From Actinomadura roseirufa (GTDB taxonomy: Bacteria; Actinomycetota; Actinomycetes; Streptosporangiales; Streptosporangiaceae), in the NCBI RefSeq assembly GCF_900659635.1, contig NZ_CAACVB010000004.1, positions 1-64,000 of the forward strand: DNA of 64,000 bases, given 5' to 3'. The position numbers were made by a program, and so were the translations under genes. How positions within the stretch are numbered: position 1 is the stretch's first letter; every line of letters begins with the position of its first letter. Shown here piece by piece: positions 8,114 through 17,933 of this stretch. The notes under the pieces were generated by a model, which searched no databases, was not told the origin of the DNA, and saw only the letters and a program-made list of their open reading frames with translations.

Positions 8114-8857
8114 TCAGGTCGCGAGGTGGCGGCCGAGGAAGCCGAGCACGCGCCGCCATCCGTCCCGCGCGGCGGCGGGACGGTAGGCGGGCCGGTCGAC
8201 GGCGAAGAACGCGTGCCCGGCGCCCGCGTAGCTGTGGAACTCGTGCTCCTTGCCCAGCCGGGTCAGCTCGGCGTCCAGCGCCGCGACCTCGTCCGGGGCG
8301 GGGGACCGGTCGTCCTCGCCGAACAGGCCGAGCAGCGGGCACGACAGCCGGTGGGCTCGGCCGACGACCGGGGTGAGCCGGACCGGGAAGTCCGCGGGCG
8401 GCTCGTTCACCACGAACGCGCCGTAGCAGTCCACGGCGGCGTCGATCTCCAGTGAGCAGGCGGAGAGGAACGCCTGGCGGCCGCCGGAGCAGAAGCCGAT
8501 GACCCCGATCCTGCCGTTGGAGTGCTCGAGCGAGTTCAGGTGGGTGGCGGATCCGGCGACGTCGCCCACCACCTGCTCGTCCGGCACGCCGCCCTTGGCG
8601 CGCGCGGCGGCGGCCTGGTCGTCCGGGCTCATCCCGGCGCCCTCCCGGGAGAACAGGTTCGGGGACACCGCCGCGTAGCCGTGCGCGGCGAACGTGCGGA
8701 CGATCTCCTTGGTGGGCTCGTCATGGCCGGGCATGTGGTGGATCACCACCACGCCGCCGCGCGGGGCGTCGCCGAGCGGCCGTGCCAGGTACGCCTCCAG
8801 GTCGAATCCGGCGTGCCCGCGGACCGAGACCGTCCCGGCCCACATCGCGTCGCTCAT
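8114..8857 (-). CDS. Dienelactone hydrolase family protein
   Basis: 247 aa from ATG 8857, with GGAGAAGG upstream; the longer open frame to 8938 lacks a ribosome site. An alpha/beta hydrolase with the Cys-Asp-His arrangement of dienelactone hydrolases: nucleophile Cys in GFCSGGR, Asp in GEDDRSPAP and His in GAGHAFF. Family members open the lactone ring of dienelactones in chlorocatechol breakdown, but many homologues act on other lactones or esters. Its place after the aldolase and acetaldehyde dehydrogenase genes suggests a link to ring-fission catabolism. A 159-bp gap separates it from the aldolase. Confidence 0.85.
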   Translation of the reverse strand: MSDAMWAGTVSVRGHAGFDLEAYLARPLGDAPRGGVVVIHHMPGHDEPTKEIVRTFAAHGYAAVSPNLFSREGAGMSPDDQAAAARAKGGVPDEQVVGDVAGSATHLNSLEHSNGRIGVIGFCSGGRQAFLSACSLEIDAAVDCYGAFVVNEPPADFPVRLTPVVGRAHRLSCPLLGLFGEDDRSPAPDEVAALDAELTRLGKEHEFHSYAGAGHAFFAVDRPAYRPAAARDGWRRVLGFLGRHLAT

Positions 8858-9016
8858 GCGTGGACCCTTCTCCTTCAGGCTCGTGCGTTGGCGGACGAGC
8901 CACCCCGGGAGGGACGGAAAGGGCCACCACGGGGACACCTTAGGGCGTCGGCGGCACGCGAACGGCCCGCCGGCTCCAGGCGCGCCGCCCGTGTGTCCCG
9001 TCCCCGGCCCGCCGGG

Positions 9017-10045
9017 TCAGCTCGCCCGCTCCCGCTCGGCGGCGAGCTCCAGCGCCACGTCGATGATCATGTCCTCCTGACCCCCGACGTACCCCGCCTC
9101 GCCGACCTTCTGCAGGATCTCGTGCGCGGGGACGCCGTAACGCTCCGCCGCGCGCTCGGCGTGCAGCAGGAAGCTGGAGTACACGCCCGCGTACCCCTGG
9201 GTGATCGCGCCCCGGTCGGCGAACGGCAGCCGGTCCAGGAACGGCTTGACCACCTCGTCGGCGGCGGCCAGCGCGCCCTGCACGTCCACGCCGGTGGGCA
9301 CGCCGAGCCGCTCGAACGTCGCGACGAGCACCTCGGTGGGGGAGTTGCCCGCCCCCGCGCCGAGCGCGCACAGCGCCCCGTCGATCTGCCGGGCGCCGTT
9401 CTGCTGCGCCAGGACGGAGTTGGCGACGCCCAGCGAGAGGTTCTGGTGACCGTGGAAACCGACCTGCGCCTCATGCCCGATCTCCTCGACCAGCGCGCTG
9501 ATCCGCTCCTGCGCGTCGCCGAGGACGAGCGCGCCCGCGGAGTCGACGACGTACACGCACTCCGCGCCGCCGTCCACCATGATCCGCGCCTGCCGCGCCA
9601 GCTCCGCGGGACCGACCCGGTGCGAGAGCATCAGGAAGCCGACGGTCTCCATGCCGAGGTCGCGGGCGGCGGCGAAGTGCTGCAGCGACACGTCCGCCTC
9701 GGTGCAGTGCGTGGCGATCCGGGCGACCGAGGCGCCCGCGTCATGGGCCCGGCGCAGGTCCGCCACGGTGCCGAGGCCCGGCAGCAGCAGGACGGCGATC
9801 TTCGCGCGCTCCGCCTCGTCCACGGCGGCGGCGACCAGCGTGATGTCGTCCTCGAGCGAGAAGCCGTAGTTGAAGGACGAGCCGCCGAGCCCGTCGCCGT
9901 GGGTGACCTCGATGACCTCCACTCCGGCGCGGTCCAGGGCGTGCACGACGCCGCGGACCTGCCCCTCCGTGAAGCGGTGCGCCATCGCGTGGCTGCCGTC
10001 CCGCAGCGTCGAGTCGGTGATCCTGATCTTGTCCTGGCCGGTCAC
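9017..10045 (-). CDS. 4-hydroxy-2-oxovalerate aldolase
   Basis: 342 aa from GTG 10045, overlapping the stop of the dehydrogenase gene by 4 bp (GTGA). The HMGL-like TIM barrel is clear: [17 protein letters not shown] with the catalytic R-D pair, [15 protein letters not shown] with metal-binding H-x-H, and the C-terminal communication domain ([15 protein letters not shown]). It splits 4-hydroxy-2-oxoacids into pyruvate and an aldehyde that is channelled to the partner dehydrogenase, as in DmpG/BphI/HsaF. In steroid-degrading actinobacteria the same reaction closes HsaEGF; whether the upstream pathway here is aromatic or steroidal cannot be read. Confidence 0.93.
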   Translation of the reverse strand: MTGQDKIRITDSTLRDGSHAMAHRFTEGQVRGVVHALDRAGVEVIEVTHGDGLGGSSFNYGFSLEDDITLVAAAVDEAERAKIAVLLLPGLGTVADLRRAHDAGASVARIATHCTEADVSLQHFAAARDLGMETVGFLMLSHRVGPAELARQARIMVDGGAECVYVVDSAGALVLGDAQERISALVEEIGHEAQVGFHGHQNLSLGVANSVLAQQNGARQIDGALCALGAGAGNSPTEVLVATFERLGVPTGVDVQGALAAADEVVKPFLDRLPFADRGAITQGYAGVYSSFLLHAERAAERYGVPAHEILQKVGEAGYVGGQEDMIIDVALELAAERERAS

Positions 10046-10938
10046 GAGGCCGCCTTCCCGCCCGCGAGCCGCTCGCCCACCCGGGCGGCGGCCGCGGTCA
10101 TGATGTCGAGGTTGCCGGCCCACGGCGGCAGGTGGTCGCCGTTCCCGCGGACCTCCAGGAACACCGCGACGCGGGCCATCCCGTTCCAGATGTCGCGGGG
10201 CTCGTCGAACTGCGGCTCGGCGCGCAGCGTGTAGCCGGGGACGTAGGCGGCGACCTCGGCGACCATCCGCTCGATGGACGCGGCGATCGCGGCCGTGTCC
10301 GCGTCGTCCGGGATCGCGCAGAAGACCGTGTCCCGCATGATCATCGGTGGGCTGACCGGGTTCAGGATGATGATCGCCTTGCCCCGCGCCGCGCCGCCGA
10401 CGCTCTCGATCGCGCGGGCCGTGGTCTCGGTGAACTCGTCGATGTTGGCGCGGGTGCCGGGCCCGGCCGAGCGGGACGCGATCGAGGCGACGATCTCGGC
10501 GTAGGGCACCGGTACCACCGACGACACCGCGTGCACGATCGGGATCGTCGCCTGCCCCCCACACGTGATCATGTTGAGGTTGGGGGCGTCCGACAGCGTG
10601 TCCAGGTTCACCGGCGGGCACACGAACGGCCCGGCGGCGGCGGGGGTGAGGTCCACGGCGGTGATGCCCGCCTCCGCATAGCGCGGCGCGTTGGCGAGGT
10701 GCGCCTTGGCGGAGGTGGCCTCGAACACGAGGTCGGGTGGGTCGGGCCGCGCCAGCAGCCAGTCCACGCCCTCCGCCGAGGCGGGCACGCCCAGCTCGCG
10801 GGCGCGGGCCAGCCCGTCCGACGCCGGGTCAACCCCGACCATCGAATGCACCTCGACCAGGTCGCTGCGCAGCAGCTTGACCAGCAGGTCCGTACCGATG
10901 TTGCCGGGACCGACGATGGCCGCGCTCAGCTTGCCCAC
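10042..10938 (-). CDS. Acetaldehyde dehydrogenase (acylating)
   Basis: 298 aa from GTG 10938, with GAGGAGAAG just upstream. Shows the Rossmann start [14 protein letters not shown], the catalytic Cys in [15 protein letters not shown], and the [17 protein letters not shown] region characteristic of DmpF/BphJ/HsaG. It oxidises acetaldehyde or propionaldehyde to the acyl-CoA with NAD and CoA, in a channelling complex with the aldolase encoded next. Translational overlap at both ends (13 bp with the hydratase remnant, 4 bp with the aldolase) marks one operon. Confidence 0.93.
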   Translation of the reverse strand: MGKLSAAIVGPGNIGTDLLVKLLRSDLVEVHSMVGVDPASDGLARARELGVPASAEGVDWLLARPDPPDLVFEATSAKAHLANAPRYAEAGITAVDLTPAAAGPFVCPPVNLDTLSDAPNLNMITCGGQATIPIVHAVSSVVPVPYAEIVASIASRSAGPGTRANIDEFTETTARAIESVGGAARGKAIIILNPVSPPMIMRDTVFCAIPDDADTAAIAASIERMVAEVAAYVPGYTLRAEPQFDEPRDIWNGMARVAVFLEVRGNGDHLPPWAGNLDIMTAAAARVGERLAGGKAAS

Positions 10939-11396
10939 GGCTTCTCCTCTCCGAACGGTGCGGTGACCGAACCCATGCCGGCGAACGCCGCGGCGCCCGC
11001 CTTTCCCTGCGCGACCGGGACGGATGCGGCGATCGAGCCGGACAGCACGCCGTGCCAGCTCTCCAGCACGCCGCCGTCCGTGCCAGGCGTGACCCGCGAC
11101 CACAGGAAGCGGCCGGCACCGATCGCCGCGTTCTCCGGAACGGGCATCGTGTCCAGAGGCATGCCTGGCGCGTCCACGACGGGGCGGCGTTCTGTCTTTG
11201 CCGAGGTCAGCCCGGCCTTGTCGCGCTTGATCCGCGCCTCTCCGGTGGTCCATGCCCGCAGTTGCACGCGCTGGACGGCAGAGGCGTCGACGACCGACCT
11301 GTCGGAGAACGTCGTTGTCGGGGGCGAGAGGGGAGCACCGGTCGCGTGCGCATCGATCAACGCGCCCACGGCCTTCCTAACGGAACCAGGATCCAT
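10926..11396 (-). pseudogene. Internally deleted 2-oxopent-4-enoate hydratase (HsaE/MhpD-like) remnant
   Basis: An intact 156-aa frame from ATG 11396 with a good ribosome site (GAAGGGAG). Its first 65 residues resemble the hydratase N-terminus ([20 protein letters not shown], then [12 protein letters not shown]) and its last 45 resemble the hydratase C-terminus ([29 protein letters not shown]). The middle of the normal roughly 260-aa enzyme, including the acidic metal site, is missing or unrecognisable. It sits where the hydratase belongs, just before the dehydrogenase. Most likely inactive, though the open frame and operon overlap may be kept for translational coupling. Confidence 0.65.
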
Positions 11397-11454
11397 GTTG
11401 CTCCCTTCTTGCCTGCCCCGCTCGCCGTAGAAACTGACCGCGCGCGGCCGAAAA

Positions 11455-11548
11455 CGACTGAGCCGGTTGAAGTTCACTGCGCCGCTCTAAGCTCACTGAG
11501 CTGCTTGACAACGACTGGGCCGGTTGAAAATGACTAGCCGGTTGAGCC
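11455..11548. repeat. Degenerate CCGGTTGAA repeat in the divergent promoter region
   Basis: Between the hydratase remnant and the IclR gene, units such as CTGAGCCGGTTGAA, CTGGGCCGGTTGAAAATGACT and CTAGCCGGTTGAG recur together with CTCACTGAGCTGCTTGAC. They lie where the IclR operator should be, so some may be binding sites; I cannot separate operator from repeat. Confidence 0.45.
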
Positions 11549-11629
11549 TCGCGCGAGGTGCGTGCCCGCGGCAACGAACGCGTCCCACCTGGCGGGACGG
11601 CTCGTCCGGCGGCGCTTTACAGTGGGTCC

Positions 11630-12430
11630 ATGCCGTCCGACTCCGCTGAGACCGGCTCCTTCCTGCGCCGCGCCGTCGCGGTCCTGAACGCCTTCCGGGC
11701 GGACGACGACGGCCTCGGCGCGGCGGAACTGGCCCGCCGCAGCGGCCTGCCCAAGTCGACCGCGCACCGGATCGCGCTGGATCTGGTCGAGGCGGGACTG
11801 CTGGAGCGGCAGGGCCCGCGCGTCCGGCTCGGGCTGAAGCTGTTCGAGATCGGCCAGCGAGTGCCCCGCCAGCGGGTGCTGCGCGACGCGGCCGCGCCCT
11901 ATATGTCCGACCTGCGGGAGGCGACCCGGCAGACCGTCCACCTAGCGGTCCTGGAGGGGAGCGAGGTCGTCTACGTGGAGATCCTCGGCTCGCCCGGCGG
12001 CCCGCCGATGCCCTCCCAGGTCGGCGGGCGGCTCCCCGCCCACGTGACCGGGGTCGGCAAGGCGATCCTGGCCTTCTCCCCGCCGGAGGTCGTGCGCGCC
12101 GTCCTGGACGCCGAACTCGTCAGGACGAGCGACCGCAGCGTCATCGCACCCGGCCTGCTCGCCCGGGAGCTCGCCAGGATCCGCGAGGAGAGGGTCGCCT
12201 ACGACCGGGAGGAGTCCGGCCACGGCATCGTCTGCGCCGCCAGCCCCGTCCTCGGCCCCGATGGGGAGGCACTGGGCGCCCTGTCGGTGTCGGGCCGGTC
12301 GTCCCGGATGCGCCTGGCCTCCGTCGCCCCGGCCGTCCACACCGCCGCCCTCACACTCTCGCGCGTCCTAGCGGCTTCATCTCACGCAAGCCCACCCCAG
12401 GGTCGCTCACCTGGGAGCTCGCACCCTTGA
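11630..12430 (+). CDS. IclR family transcriptional regulator
   Basis: 266 aa from ATG 11630. The N-terminal winged helix-turn-helix (LGAAELARRSGLPKSTAHRI) is followed by the IclR effector domain, with GGRLPAHVTGVGKAILAF and the C-terminal pattern AYDREESGHGIVCAASPVLG. Divergent from the hydratase-dehydrogenase-aldolase operon and hence its likely regulator, responding to a pathway acid. An upstream in-frame start at 11558 would add 24 residues without IclR similarity and was not chosen. Confidence 0.9.
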   Translation: MPSDSAETGSFLRRAVAVLNAFRADDDGLGAAELARRSGLPKSTAHRIALDLVEAGLLERQGPRVRLGLKLFEIGQRVPRQRVLRDAAAPYMSDLREATRQTVHLAVLEGSEVVYVEILGSPGGPPMPSQVGGRLPAHVTGVGKAILAFSPPEVVRAVLDAELVRTSDRSVIAPGLLARELARIREERVAYDREESGHGIVCAASPVLGPDGEALGALSVSGRSSRMRLASVAPAVHTAALTLSRVLAASSHASPPQGRSPGSSHP

Positions 12431-12477
12431 CCGGCCTCGTACGCACCGTGCAGAGAGCGGAATTGGACGCTGCCGTC

Positions 12478-12505
12478 GGTTCATCGGCCGTCCGGCCGAT
12501 GAACC
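12478..12505. terminator. Perfect 13-bp stem hairpin between convergent genes
   Basis: GGTTCATCGGCCG-tc-CGGCCGATGAACC, a perfect inverted repeat in the 265-bp gap between the convergent IclR and oxidoreductase genes. There is no T run. A bidirectional terminator is the simplest reading; its near-perfect dyad would also suit a dimeric regulator. The rest of 12431-12695 shows nothing else. Confidence 0.55.
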
Positions 12506-12695
12506 GATCACATCCTTGTGGCGCTGGTCCGTGGTCTCGCCGCGAGGGATTCCTTGCGCCTGACCGCCAGCGCGTTCCGTACCACTTCCTCCGGACGGAT
12601 TTCATCGCGGACGGTGGTCGCCTCTGCGATCCCAGTGTGGGTGGAGCGGCATCCGTGTCGCGAGTACACGCATCATCGCGAACCGCTCACGCCCA

Positions 12696-13685
12696 TCAGG
12701 CTTGGAGAGCCAGCACCGTCTTGGGAGGCGCGGAGCGGGTTTCCAGGGCGTGGTGGACCTCGGCCACGTTGCTCAGCGGGACGACGGACGGGGCGGGCTC
12801 GCGGAGCACGCCGCGGTGCGTCAGGCTGACAACAGCCGCCAGGGCCGTCCGGACCTGATCGGGGACGAGGTGAGCGACTCCTCCCAGGCTGAAGCCCATG
12901 ACCTGCCGGGTGCCGTAGAAGGCGGCGTCGCCCGACAGCGAGCGGTCCTGGCCGCTGGCGTTGCCGAGGACGAGGAGCCGTCCGAAGGGCGCGAGCCGGT
13001 CGAACGCCTGGGTGCGGAGTTCGCCGCCGACCGGGTCGACGACGACATCGACGCCGCGGCCATCGGTCAGCTCATCGACGCGCGCGAGGAGATCGGCTCC
13101 GACGATCACGTCGGTGCACTCGTCCGGTGCGGATGCGCGTCTGGCGTCGCTCCCGACGACGCCGATCACCCGCCGGACCGGGTGCTGCGCGGCGAGGTGG
13201 CTGACGATGCCGCCGAGGCCACCGCTCGCCCCCAGTACCAGGACGTCGTCATCGACACGGAGGCGGGCCAGATCGTGCAACGCCATCCAGGCGGTCACAC
13301 CGTTGACCAGGACGCCTGCGACGCGCGCGAGGTCGGCGTCCGCTGGAAGGGGGACCGTCATCGATGCATGAGCGACGGCGATCTCGGCGTATCCGCCGGC
13401 CCGGGCACCTCGGCCGAAATCGTTGAGCAGAGCCCCCACCGGCTGGCCCACCGCGAACCCCGTCACACCGGTGCCCACGGCGCGGATGCGGCCGGAGACC
13501 TCGATCCCCGGCACGAACGGCGTCTGCAACCCGAACGCGCCGGAACGGAACAGGGTGTCCACGAACCCGACTCCGGCGAACTCCACGTCGATCGACACCT
13601 CACCCTCCGCCGGGGCGACGTCCGGAACCTCGGTGATCTCAAGGGACTCGGCCGGACCCGGCACCTTGACGACGGCAGCGCGCAT
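12696..13685 (-). CDS. Zinc-type (MDR) alcohol dehydrogenase / quinone oxidoreductase-like protein
   Basis: 329 aa from ATG 13685. Medium-chain dehydrogenase fold: GroES-like N-domain (EVSIDVEFAGVGFVDTLFR), VPGIEVSGRIRAVG, and the Rossmann domain with LVLGASGGLGGIVSHLAAQ. The catalytic zinc Cys-His ligands are absent, which places it with NADPH:quinone/zeta-crystallin-like enoyl reductases. It would reduce a quinone or enone with NADPH; the substrate is unknown. Monocistronic, convergent with the IclR gene. Confidence 0.88.
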   Translation of the reverse strand: MRAAVVKVPGPAESLEITEVPDVAPAEGEVSIDVEFAGVGFVDTLFRSGAFGLQTPFVPGIEVSGRIRAVGTGVTGFAVGQPVGALLNDFGRGARAGGYAEIAVAHASMTVPLPADADLARVAGVLVNGVTAWMALHDLARLRVDDDVLVLGASGGLGGIVSHLAAQHPVRRVIGVVGSDARRASAPDECTDVIVGADLLARVDELTDGRGVDVVVDPVGGELRTQAFDRLAPFGRLLVLGNASGQDRSLSGDAAFYGTRQVMGFSLGGVAHLVPDQVRTALAAVVSLTHRGVLREPAPSVVPLSNVAEVHHALETRSAPPKTVLALQA

Positions 13686-13689
13686 CTCG

Positions 13690-14511
13690 CTCCTCACGAT
13701 GATCAGTTCTAGAGCACCACAACCCGGTCCGAACGCCGACGATTCCCCGCCGGACGAGGCGTAATCCCTGGCCAAGCCCTTCGCTCCCCGCTCGGTTCCA
13801 CCCCCGGCCTCGGGCGTCACCACCCCCCGGGCCCACGACCGGTTGGGTAGGCGAGGCCCGCTGGGCGCGCCCGTCGGCGTGCACAGGGCCTCGGTGTTCG
13901 TCGTCCTGTTTGGCCACCGACCGGCGGAACCGACTATGGGACGTTGTTGAGTTCGTGGCCGGTCAGCCGGGCGCATCGGCTGAATACCCTGGCCTGATCT
14001 ACGGGTATGCGTTCCCAATGGAGTCCTGCCCTAAGGGAAGATCACAGCCCAGGTTGCGGGGGATTTTTCTCGCTGGATTGGGATATTGGCGTTCGATTTT
14101 CTCAGTGGTGTTGGCTGCTCTGGGGCTGGATGTTGCTCTCGGGAGAGAGTGGCTGCGGTCTTGGCTGTTGTGGGGGTCTTTTGGCTGAGTATGGTTGTGC
14201 ATCTTTGGTGATGTGCTGAGGCTTCCCCGTGGTCTTTTCCGGTGGACGGACCGGGTTGATCGGGCTCCGTCCCTCGTCCGGGGACGTCTCGGTGGTCGTT
14301 GATGCGGTGCCGAGGAGGGCGTGCTCGGCAGAGCGGCCGGAAAGGCGTGGGTATTTATGTGGAGTGGATGGGAGGCGGATGGTCGACATTCTCGGCGGCA
14401 AGGTCGAGAGGCGGGCGCCTTTTCGCCATTGGCATGGGATGTGCGGGATTCGGGTGTGAGTGGGGGAGGAGACGGTTACTGTGACCTTGACTATATGAGG
14501 GGTAGGTTGTA
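13690..14511. other. Long gap with AT-richer DNA, no supported gene
   Basis: 820 bp without a credible gene. From about 13990 to 14480 the composition shifts to T- and G-rich text (GGGGGATTTTTCTCG, TTGGGATATTGGCGTTCG), clearly lower in GC than its neighbours. Short open frames (for example 13910-14188) have no ribosome site and no family. The shift suggests acquired DNA or the remains of a deleted element. Confidence 0.5.
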
Positions 14512-15360
14512 GTGGACGACGAACTCGATGCGATGCGGCCTGCGTCGGCGCGGGTGTACGGGTGGGCATTGGGCGGTAAGGACAACTATCAGGTCGACCG
14601 GGACTTTGCGCTGAGGACGGCTCCCGCGTTCCCCGAGGCGATCGACATCACCCGGCAGAACCGGCTGTTCCTGTACCGGGCGGTGCGGTACCTGGTTGGA
14701 GCAGGGATCCGGCAGTTCATCGACATGGGGTGCGGGTTGCCCACCGATGACAACGTGCATCAGGTGGCGAAGCGGTTCGCCCCGGACGTGCGGGTGGTCT
14801 ACGTCGATATCGACCCCGTGGTGCTGGCGCACGCGCGGGCGTTGCTGGCGGGAGACGGGTCCACGGTCGTGATCACGGCCGATTTCCGTGATCCGGAGGG
14901 GGTACTCGCCCATCCGGAGATGGAGAAGATGATCGACTTCGAGGAGCCGCTGGCGGTGCTGTACCTGTCGGTGGGGCACCATCTGGTCGACGCGGACGAT
15001 CCGCGGCGGGTGCTGCGCACCGTCCTGGATCGGGCCGCGGACGGGAGTCGCCTGGCGTTCTCGCAGATCGTGTGCTCCGACGCCGACCGGGGCGCGGATC
15101 TGGACGCGCGGATGAGCGCGGCGGGCATCCCCTGGCGGAACCGGACCCGCGGGGAGATCGACGAGCTTCTCAAGGGGCTGGAGCCCGTCGAGCCCGGGCT
15201 GGTCAACGTGGTGGACTGGCGGCCCGATCCGGATCAGCCGCCGCTCGCGCCGGTCCCGGAGGAGCTGGCGCCTTTCGTCGGAGCGTCCAGGCTGGGGCGG
15301 GACTTCTGCGAGTACGGCGGCGTCCTGCGCCGGCCGGTCAGACGGGGTCGGGGTCGCTGA
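14512..15360 (+). CDS. SAM-dependent methyltransferase, DUF574 / Methyltransf_19 family
   Basis: 282 aa from GTG 14512, with GAGGGG upstream. The start SARVYGWALGGKDNYQVDR is the hallmark of this actinomycete-specific family, followed by the SAM-binding FIDMGCGLPTDDNVHQ and VVYVDIDPVVLAHARALL. Its members are numerous in actinomycete genomes and their substrates are generally unknown. The 3' end overlaps the convergent IclR gene by 23 bp. Confidence 0.92.
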   Translation: MDDELDAMRPASARVYGWALGGKDNYQVDRDFALRTAPAFPEAIDITRQNRLFLYRAVRYLVGAGIRQFIDMGCGLPTDDNVHQVAKRFAPDVRVVYVDIDPVVLAHARALLAGDGSTVVITADFRDPEGVLAHPEMEKMIDFEEPLAVLYLSVGHHLVDADDPRRVLRTVLDRAADGSRLAFSQIVCSDADRGADLDARMSAAGIPWRNRTRGEIDELLKGLEPVEPGLVNVVDWRPDPDQPPLAPVPEELAPFVGASRLGRDFCEYGGVLRRPVRRGRGR

Positions 15361-16114
15361 GCAGGCGCAGGGCACGGCCCGCGCCGGGGATACGGGTCAG
15401 GTTGGCGCTGATCCGGTCCGCGGTGCCCCGGACGGCGTCGGTCAGCGACGCCAGGCGGCGGCTGTCCATGACGACGGCCGCGATCGCGGCGACGGTGGCG
15501 CCGGTGGGGTCGTGGACGGGCGCGGCGACGCAGGCGAGCGGCGGCAGGACGTTCTCGTAGTCGTAGGCGACGCCGAGGTCGCGGGCGCTGGTCACGCGGC
15601 GGGCCCAGTCGGGCCTGGAGTGGTCGCCGGGGGCCTCGGCCCGCGGCCGGGTCGCCTTGATCGCGATCTCGGCGGCGCTGGCGGAGGGGAGAACGACGCC
15701 GGGGCGCAGCGACCACACCTCGTCGGCGGGGCCCATCACGCCCGTGACGACGAGGGCGTCGGGGCCGTTCATGACGGCGACGCTGACGCTTTCGCCGATG
15801 GCGGCGGCGAGCTGGCGGGCCGGGCGCGCGGCGGCGGTCCGCAGGACGGGCGCCGGAGTCCACATCTGACCGAGGCGGAACGCCCGCGCGCCGACCCGGT
15901 AGCGGCCGCGGTCGCCGCGATGCACCGCGCCGACGGCGACCAGCTGGTCGAGCAGCCGGTGCGTGGTCGACTTGGGCAGGCCGGTCGCCGAGGACAGCTG
16001 GGTCAGGCCGGCCTCGTCGGCCTGGGCCAGTTCCTCGAGCAGAAGGAACGCCCCCTCCAGCACTCCGCGTCCCGTGCCGGTCTTCAATGTGCTCTCGCTC
16101 CGGGCCCGATTCAT
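15338..16114 (-). CDS. IclR family transcriptional regulator
   Basis: 258 aa from ATG 16114. N-terminal helix-turn-helix (LTQLSSATGLPKSTTHRLLD), then the effector domain (VSVAVMNGPDALVVTGVMG, ending LACVAAPVHDPTGATVAAIA). No catabolic operon lies beside it; the DNA upstream is decayed, so its original target may be lost. An IclR-like dyad lies 206 bp upstream of its start and recurs before the biosynthetic operon at 30 kb. Confidence 0.9.
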   Translation of the reverse strand: MNRARSESTLKTGTGRGVLEGAFLLLEELAQADEAGLTQLSSATGLPKSTTHRLLDQLVAVGAVHRGDRGRYRVGARAFRLGQMWTPAPVLRTAAARPARQLAAAIGESVSVAVMNGPDALVVTGVMGPADEVWSLRPGVVLPSASAAEIAIKATRPRAEAPGDHSRPDWARRVTSARDLGVAYDYENVLPPLACVAAPVHDPTGATVAAIAAVVMDSRRLASLTDAVRGTADRISANLTRIPGAGRALRLLSDPDPV

Positions 16115-16319
16115 GCCGCACCCCCATGCCAACGGACAGCCGAGTTGCAGGACGGCTTTCTCCGAGGCTCCAAAATGCCACACGCGGAGGAAGAACGGTA
16201 TCCGGGTGAACCCCTACTGTTGCGGGACTTACCACGGACGCCCACTGCCGACCATGGCGGCGGTCAATATCTCACGTTCACATACCTTGCCGGCTATTAA
16301 TTATCGGCCCGGATGATCT

Positions 16320-16336
16320 GTTCCGTTGAGCGGACC
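16320..16336. promoter_or_regulatory. IclR-type dyad, copy 1 (TCCG-TTGAG-CGGA)
   Basis: The sequence GTTCCGTTGAGCGGACC has inverted TCCG/CGGA arms around TTGAG. Sixteen bases (TCCGTTGAGCGGACCG) recur identically at 29934-29949. The TTCCG-N5-CGGAA shape is typical of operators bound by IclR-family proteins. It would control either the regulator at 15338-16114 or a lost divergent gene. Confidence 0.5.
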
Positions 16337-16339
16337 GCG

Positions 16340-16795
16340 GATGGCGCGGGCGGTTGCCTTCGTCCATGCTTCGGAGAAGGTGGCTCCGCGGGCCGCGGGC
16401 GGATTCGGCCGTGCCTCAGGGGGACGCATATGGTCGCCCGGCGGTCGTCCGGCGCGGTCGTGAAGATTCGGAGCTTGCCTCCGGATCGGCCGTGCGGCCG
16501 TGGCTGCGCTGGGACTGGGGCGGGGGCTCGCTGACGTGCGTCCCGTCCGGCGTAGGACAAGGGCGCCTGCCTGAACCCGCTGGTCGAGCCTCCCAAAGGG
16601 GATCCGGAGGCGGGTTCGTCGGCGCGGGTAGGCGACAAGCCCGGCCGGACTGTGCACCGAGCATCCGCTGAACGAGTGACCGGCCGGCCTGCCTGCTGGT
16701 CCCGCGCTCGCCCGGGGCGGATGGTAGAGGCCCAAGGGACGGCTCCCGGGACTGCGCCGGGCGCTCGTCGATCCCGTCACGGCCTGCGCTGGCGC
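16340..16795. other. No supported gene
   Basis: About 455 bp with only short, family-less frames. Probably decayed sequence at the front of the regulator pseudogene. Confidence 0.4.
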
Positions 16796-17933
16796 GCTTG
16801 ACGGGAGCCGCTCGTCCTGGACGATGCCGAGTACCTCGTCACGGGGGCCGTGGGGGCTGGAGGTCGCCGAGACCGTGGCAGCAGGGGATGTGAGGGGCGG
16901 GGGCCGGCGCCGTCCCGCCGCCGGATCCCGGTGCCATCCCGCGATCATCGAGTCGGACGGTCGCAGCTGCTCAGCGTGGACGGCCGAGCGAGGTGGCGGC
17001 GGTTCGGGATGCTGGAGATCGTCCGCGACTACCCGCTGGCGAGTGAGCAAGGAGGATGCGTCCAAGTCCGGTATCTGGCATGGAGCTTGGCTCCAAGTGT
17101 GGGGGGCCGACCACCTCGCGTCGGCGGACGCGGTGCGCAGGGTCTCCGAAGAGTGGCCGAACCTGCGGGACGCCCTGGAACGCGCTGGGGATCGGGCGCG
17201 CCGCTGACGCCCTGCGGCTCGCGCTCGAAAGGCGCACACCATGGCTGATCAGGGGGCGGTGGCGGAAGGCCGGGCGGCTTCTCGGCACGAGGGTGGATGC
17301 GCCCGACCCAGTGCTGGAACGGGCGCAGGCGCAGAACGAGCACGCGTTCGTGAGCGCGATGGCGGGGCAGCTGGACGAGGCCGGCTTCGAGAGGCACCCG
17401 CGCTGCTGCGAGCGGGCGGGGCGCTGGTGCGCGCCGCAGGCCACGAGCAAGGAACGTCGGCGTTCACCGATGCGCTCGGCACGTCATACCTGCACGTCGG
17501 CGACCCGGCGCCCGCGCTGGAACGGCACCGGACGGTGGAGCGGGCTGCGGAGTCTGGTCGGTACATCCGCGAGCTGCGTGACACGCACATCCTGCCGCTG
17601 AACGAGCAGCCCCGCGCAGGGAGGCGGGGCAGAGGTGATCTCACGGCGGCTGAGGCGAGCCTGCGGGCGGCCGTCGGGTATGCGGAGAAGCCTGACGAGG
17701 TCGCAGGGTGCCGGACATCGAGCCGGTCGGGGTGCTGGTACGCGCATGGGGCGCTGGATGAGGCGTCTGGCCTGCTCACGGCAGTACGGGAGCGGGCTAT
17801 GGAGCACGGCGGGCCGGTGAGCGCCACGGCCGCGCCGTTGACGTCGTCGGCCTGGCTCGCCGCCCAGCTGGTCTCCGCCCAGCTGAAGCGACCCGGCGAG
17901 GAGGACGCCGTCGTGCATGGGTCGTTGTGACGC
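16796..17933 (+). pseudogene. Frameshifted LuxR/AfsR-type ATPase-TPR regulator
   Basis: Pieces of one protein appear in order in different frames: RFGMLEIVRDYPLASEQ (frame of 17009), the usual end of the ATPase-winged-helix part; then RVSEEWPNLRDALERA and ALRLALERRTPWLIRGRWRKAG (frame of 17139), the start of the TPR region; then ALGTSYLHVGDPAPALERH and GALDEASGLLTAVRERAMEHGG (from about 17479). Several frameshifts are needed. The P-loop and the C-terminal DNA-binding domain are not found. A dead gene. Confidence 0.65.

Noticed and set aside
13910-14188. Possible 92-aa protein in the AT-richer gap.
   Set aside because: TTG start without ribosome site and no family likeness.
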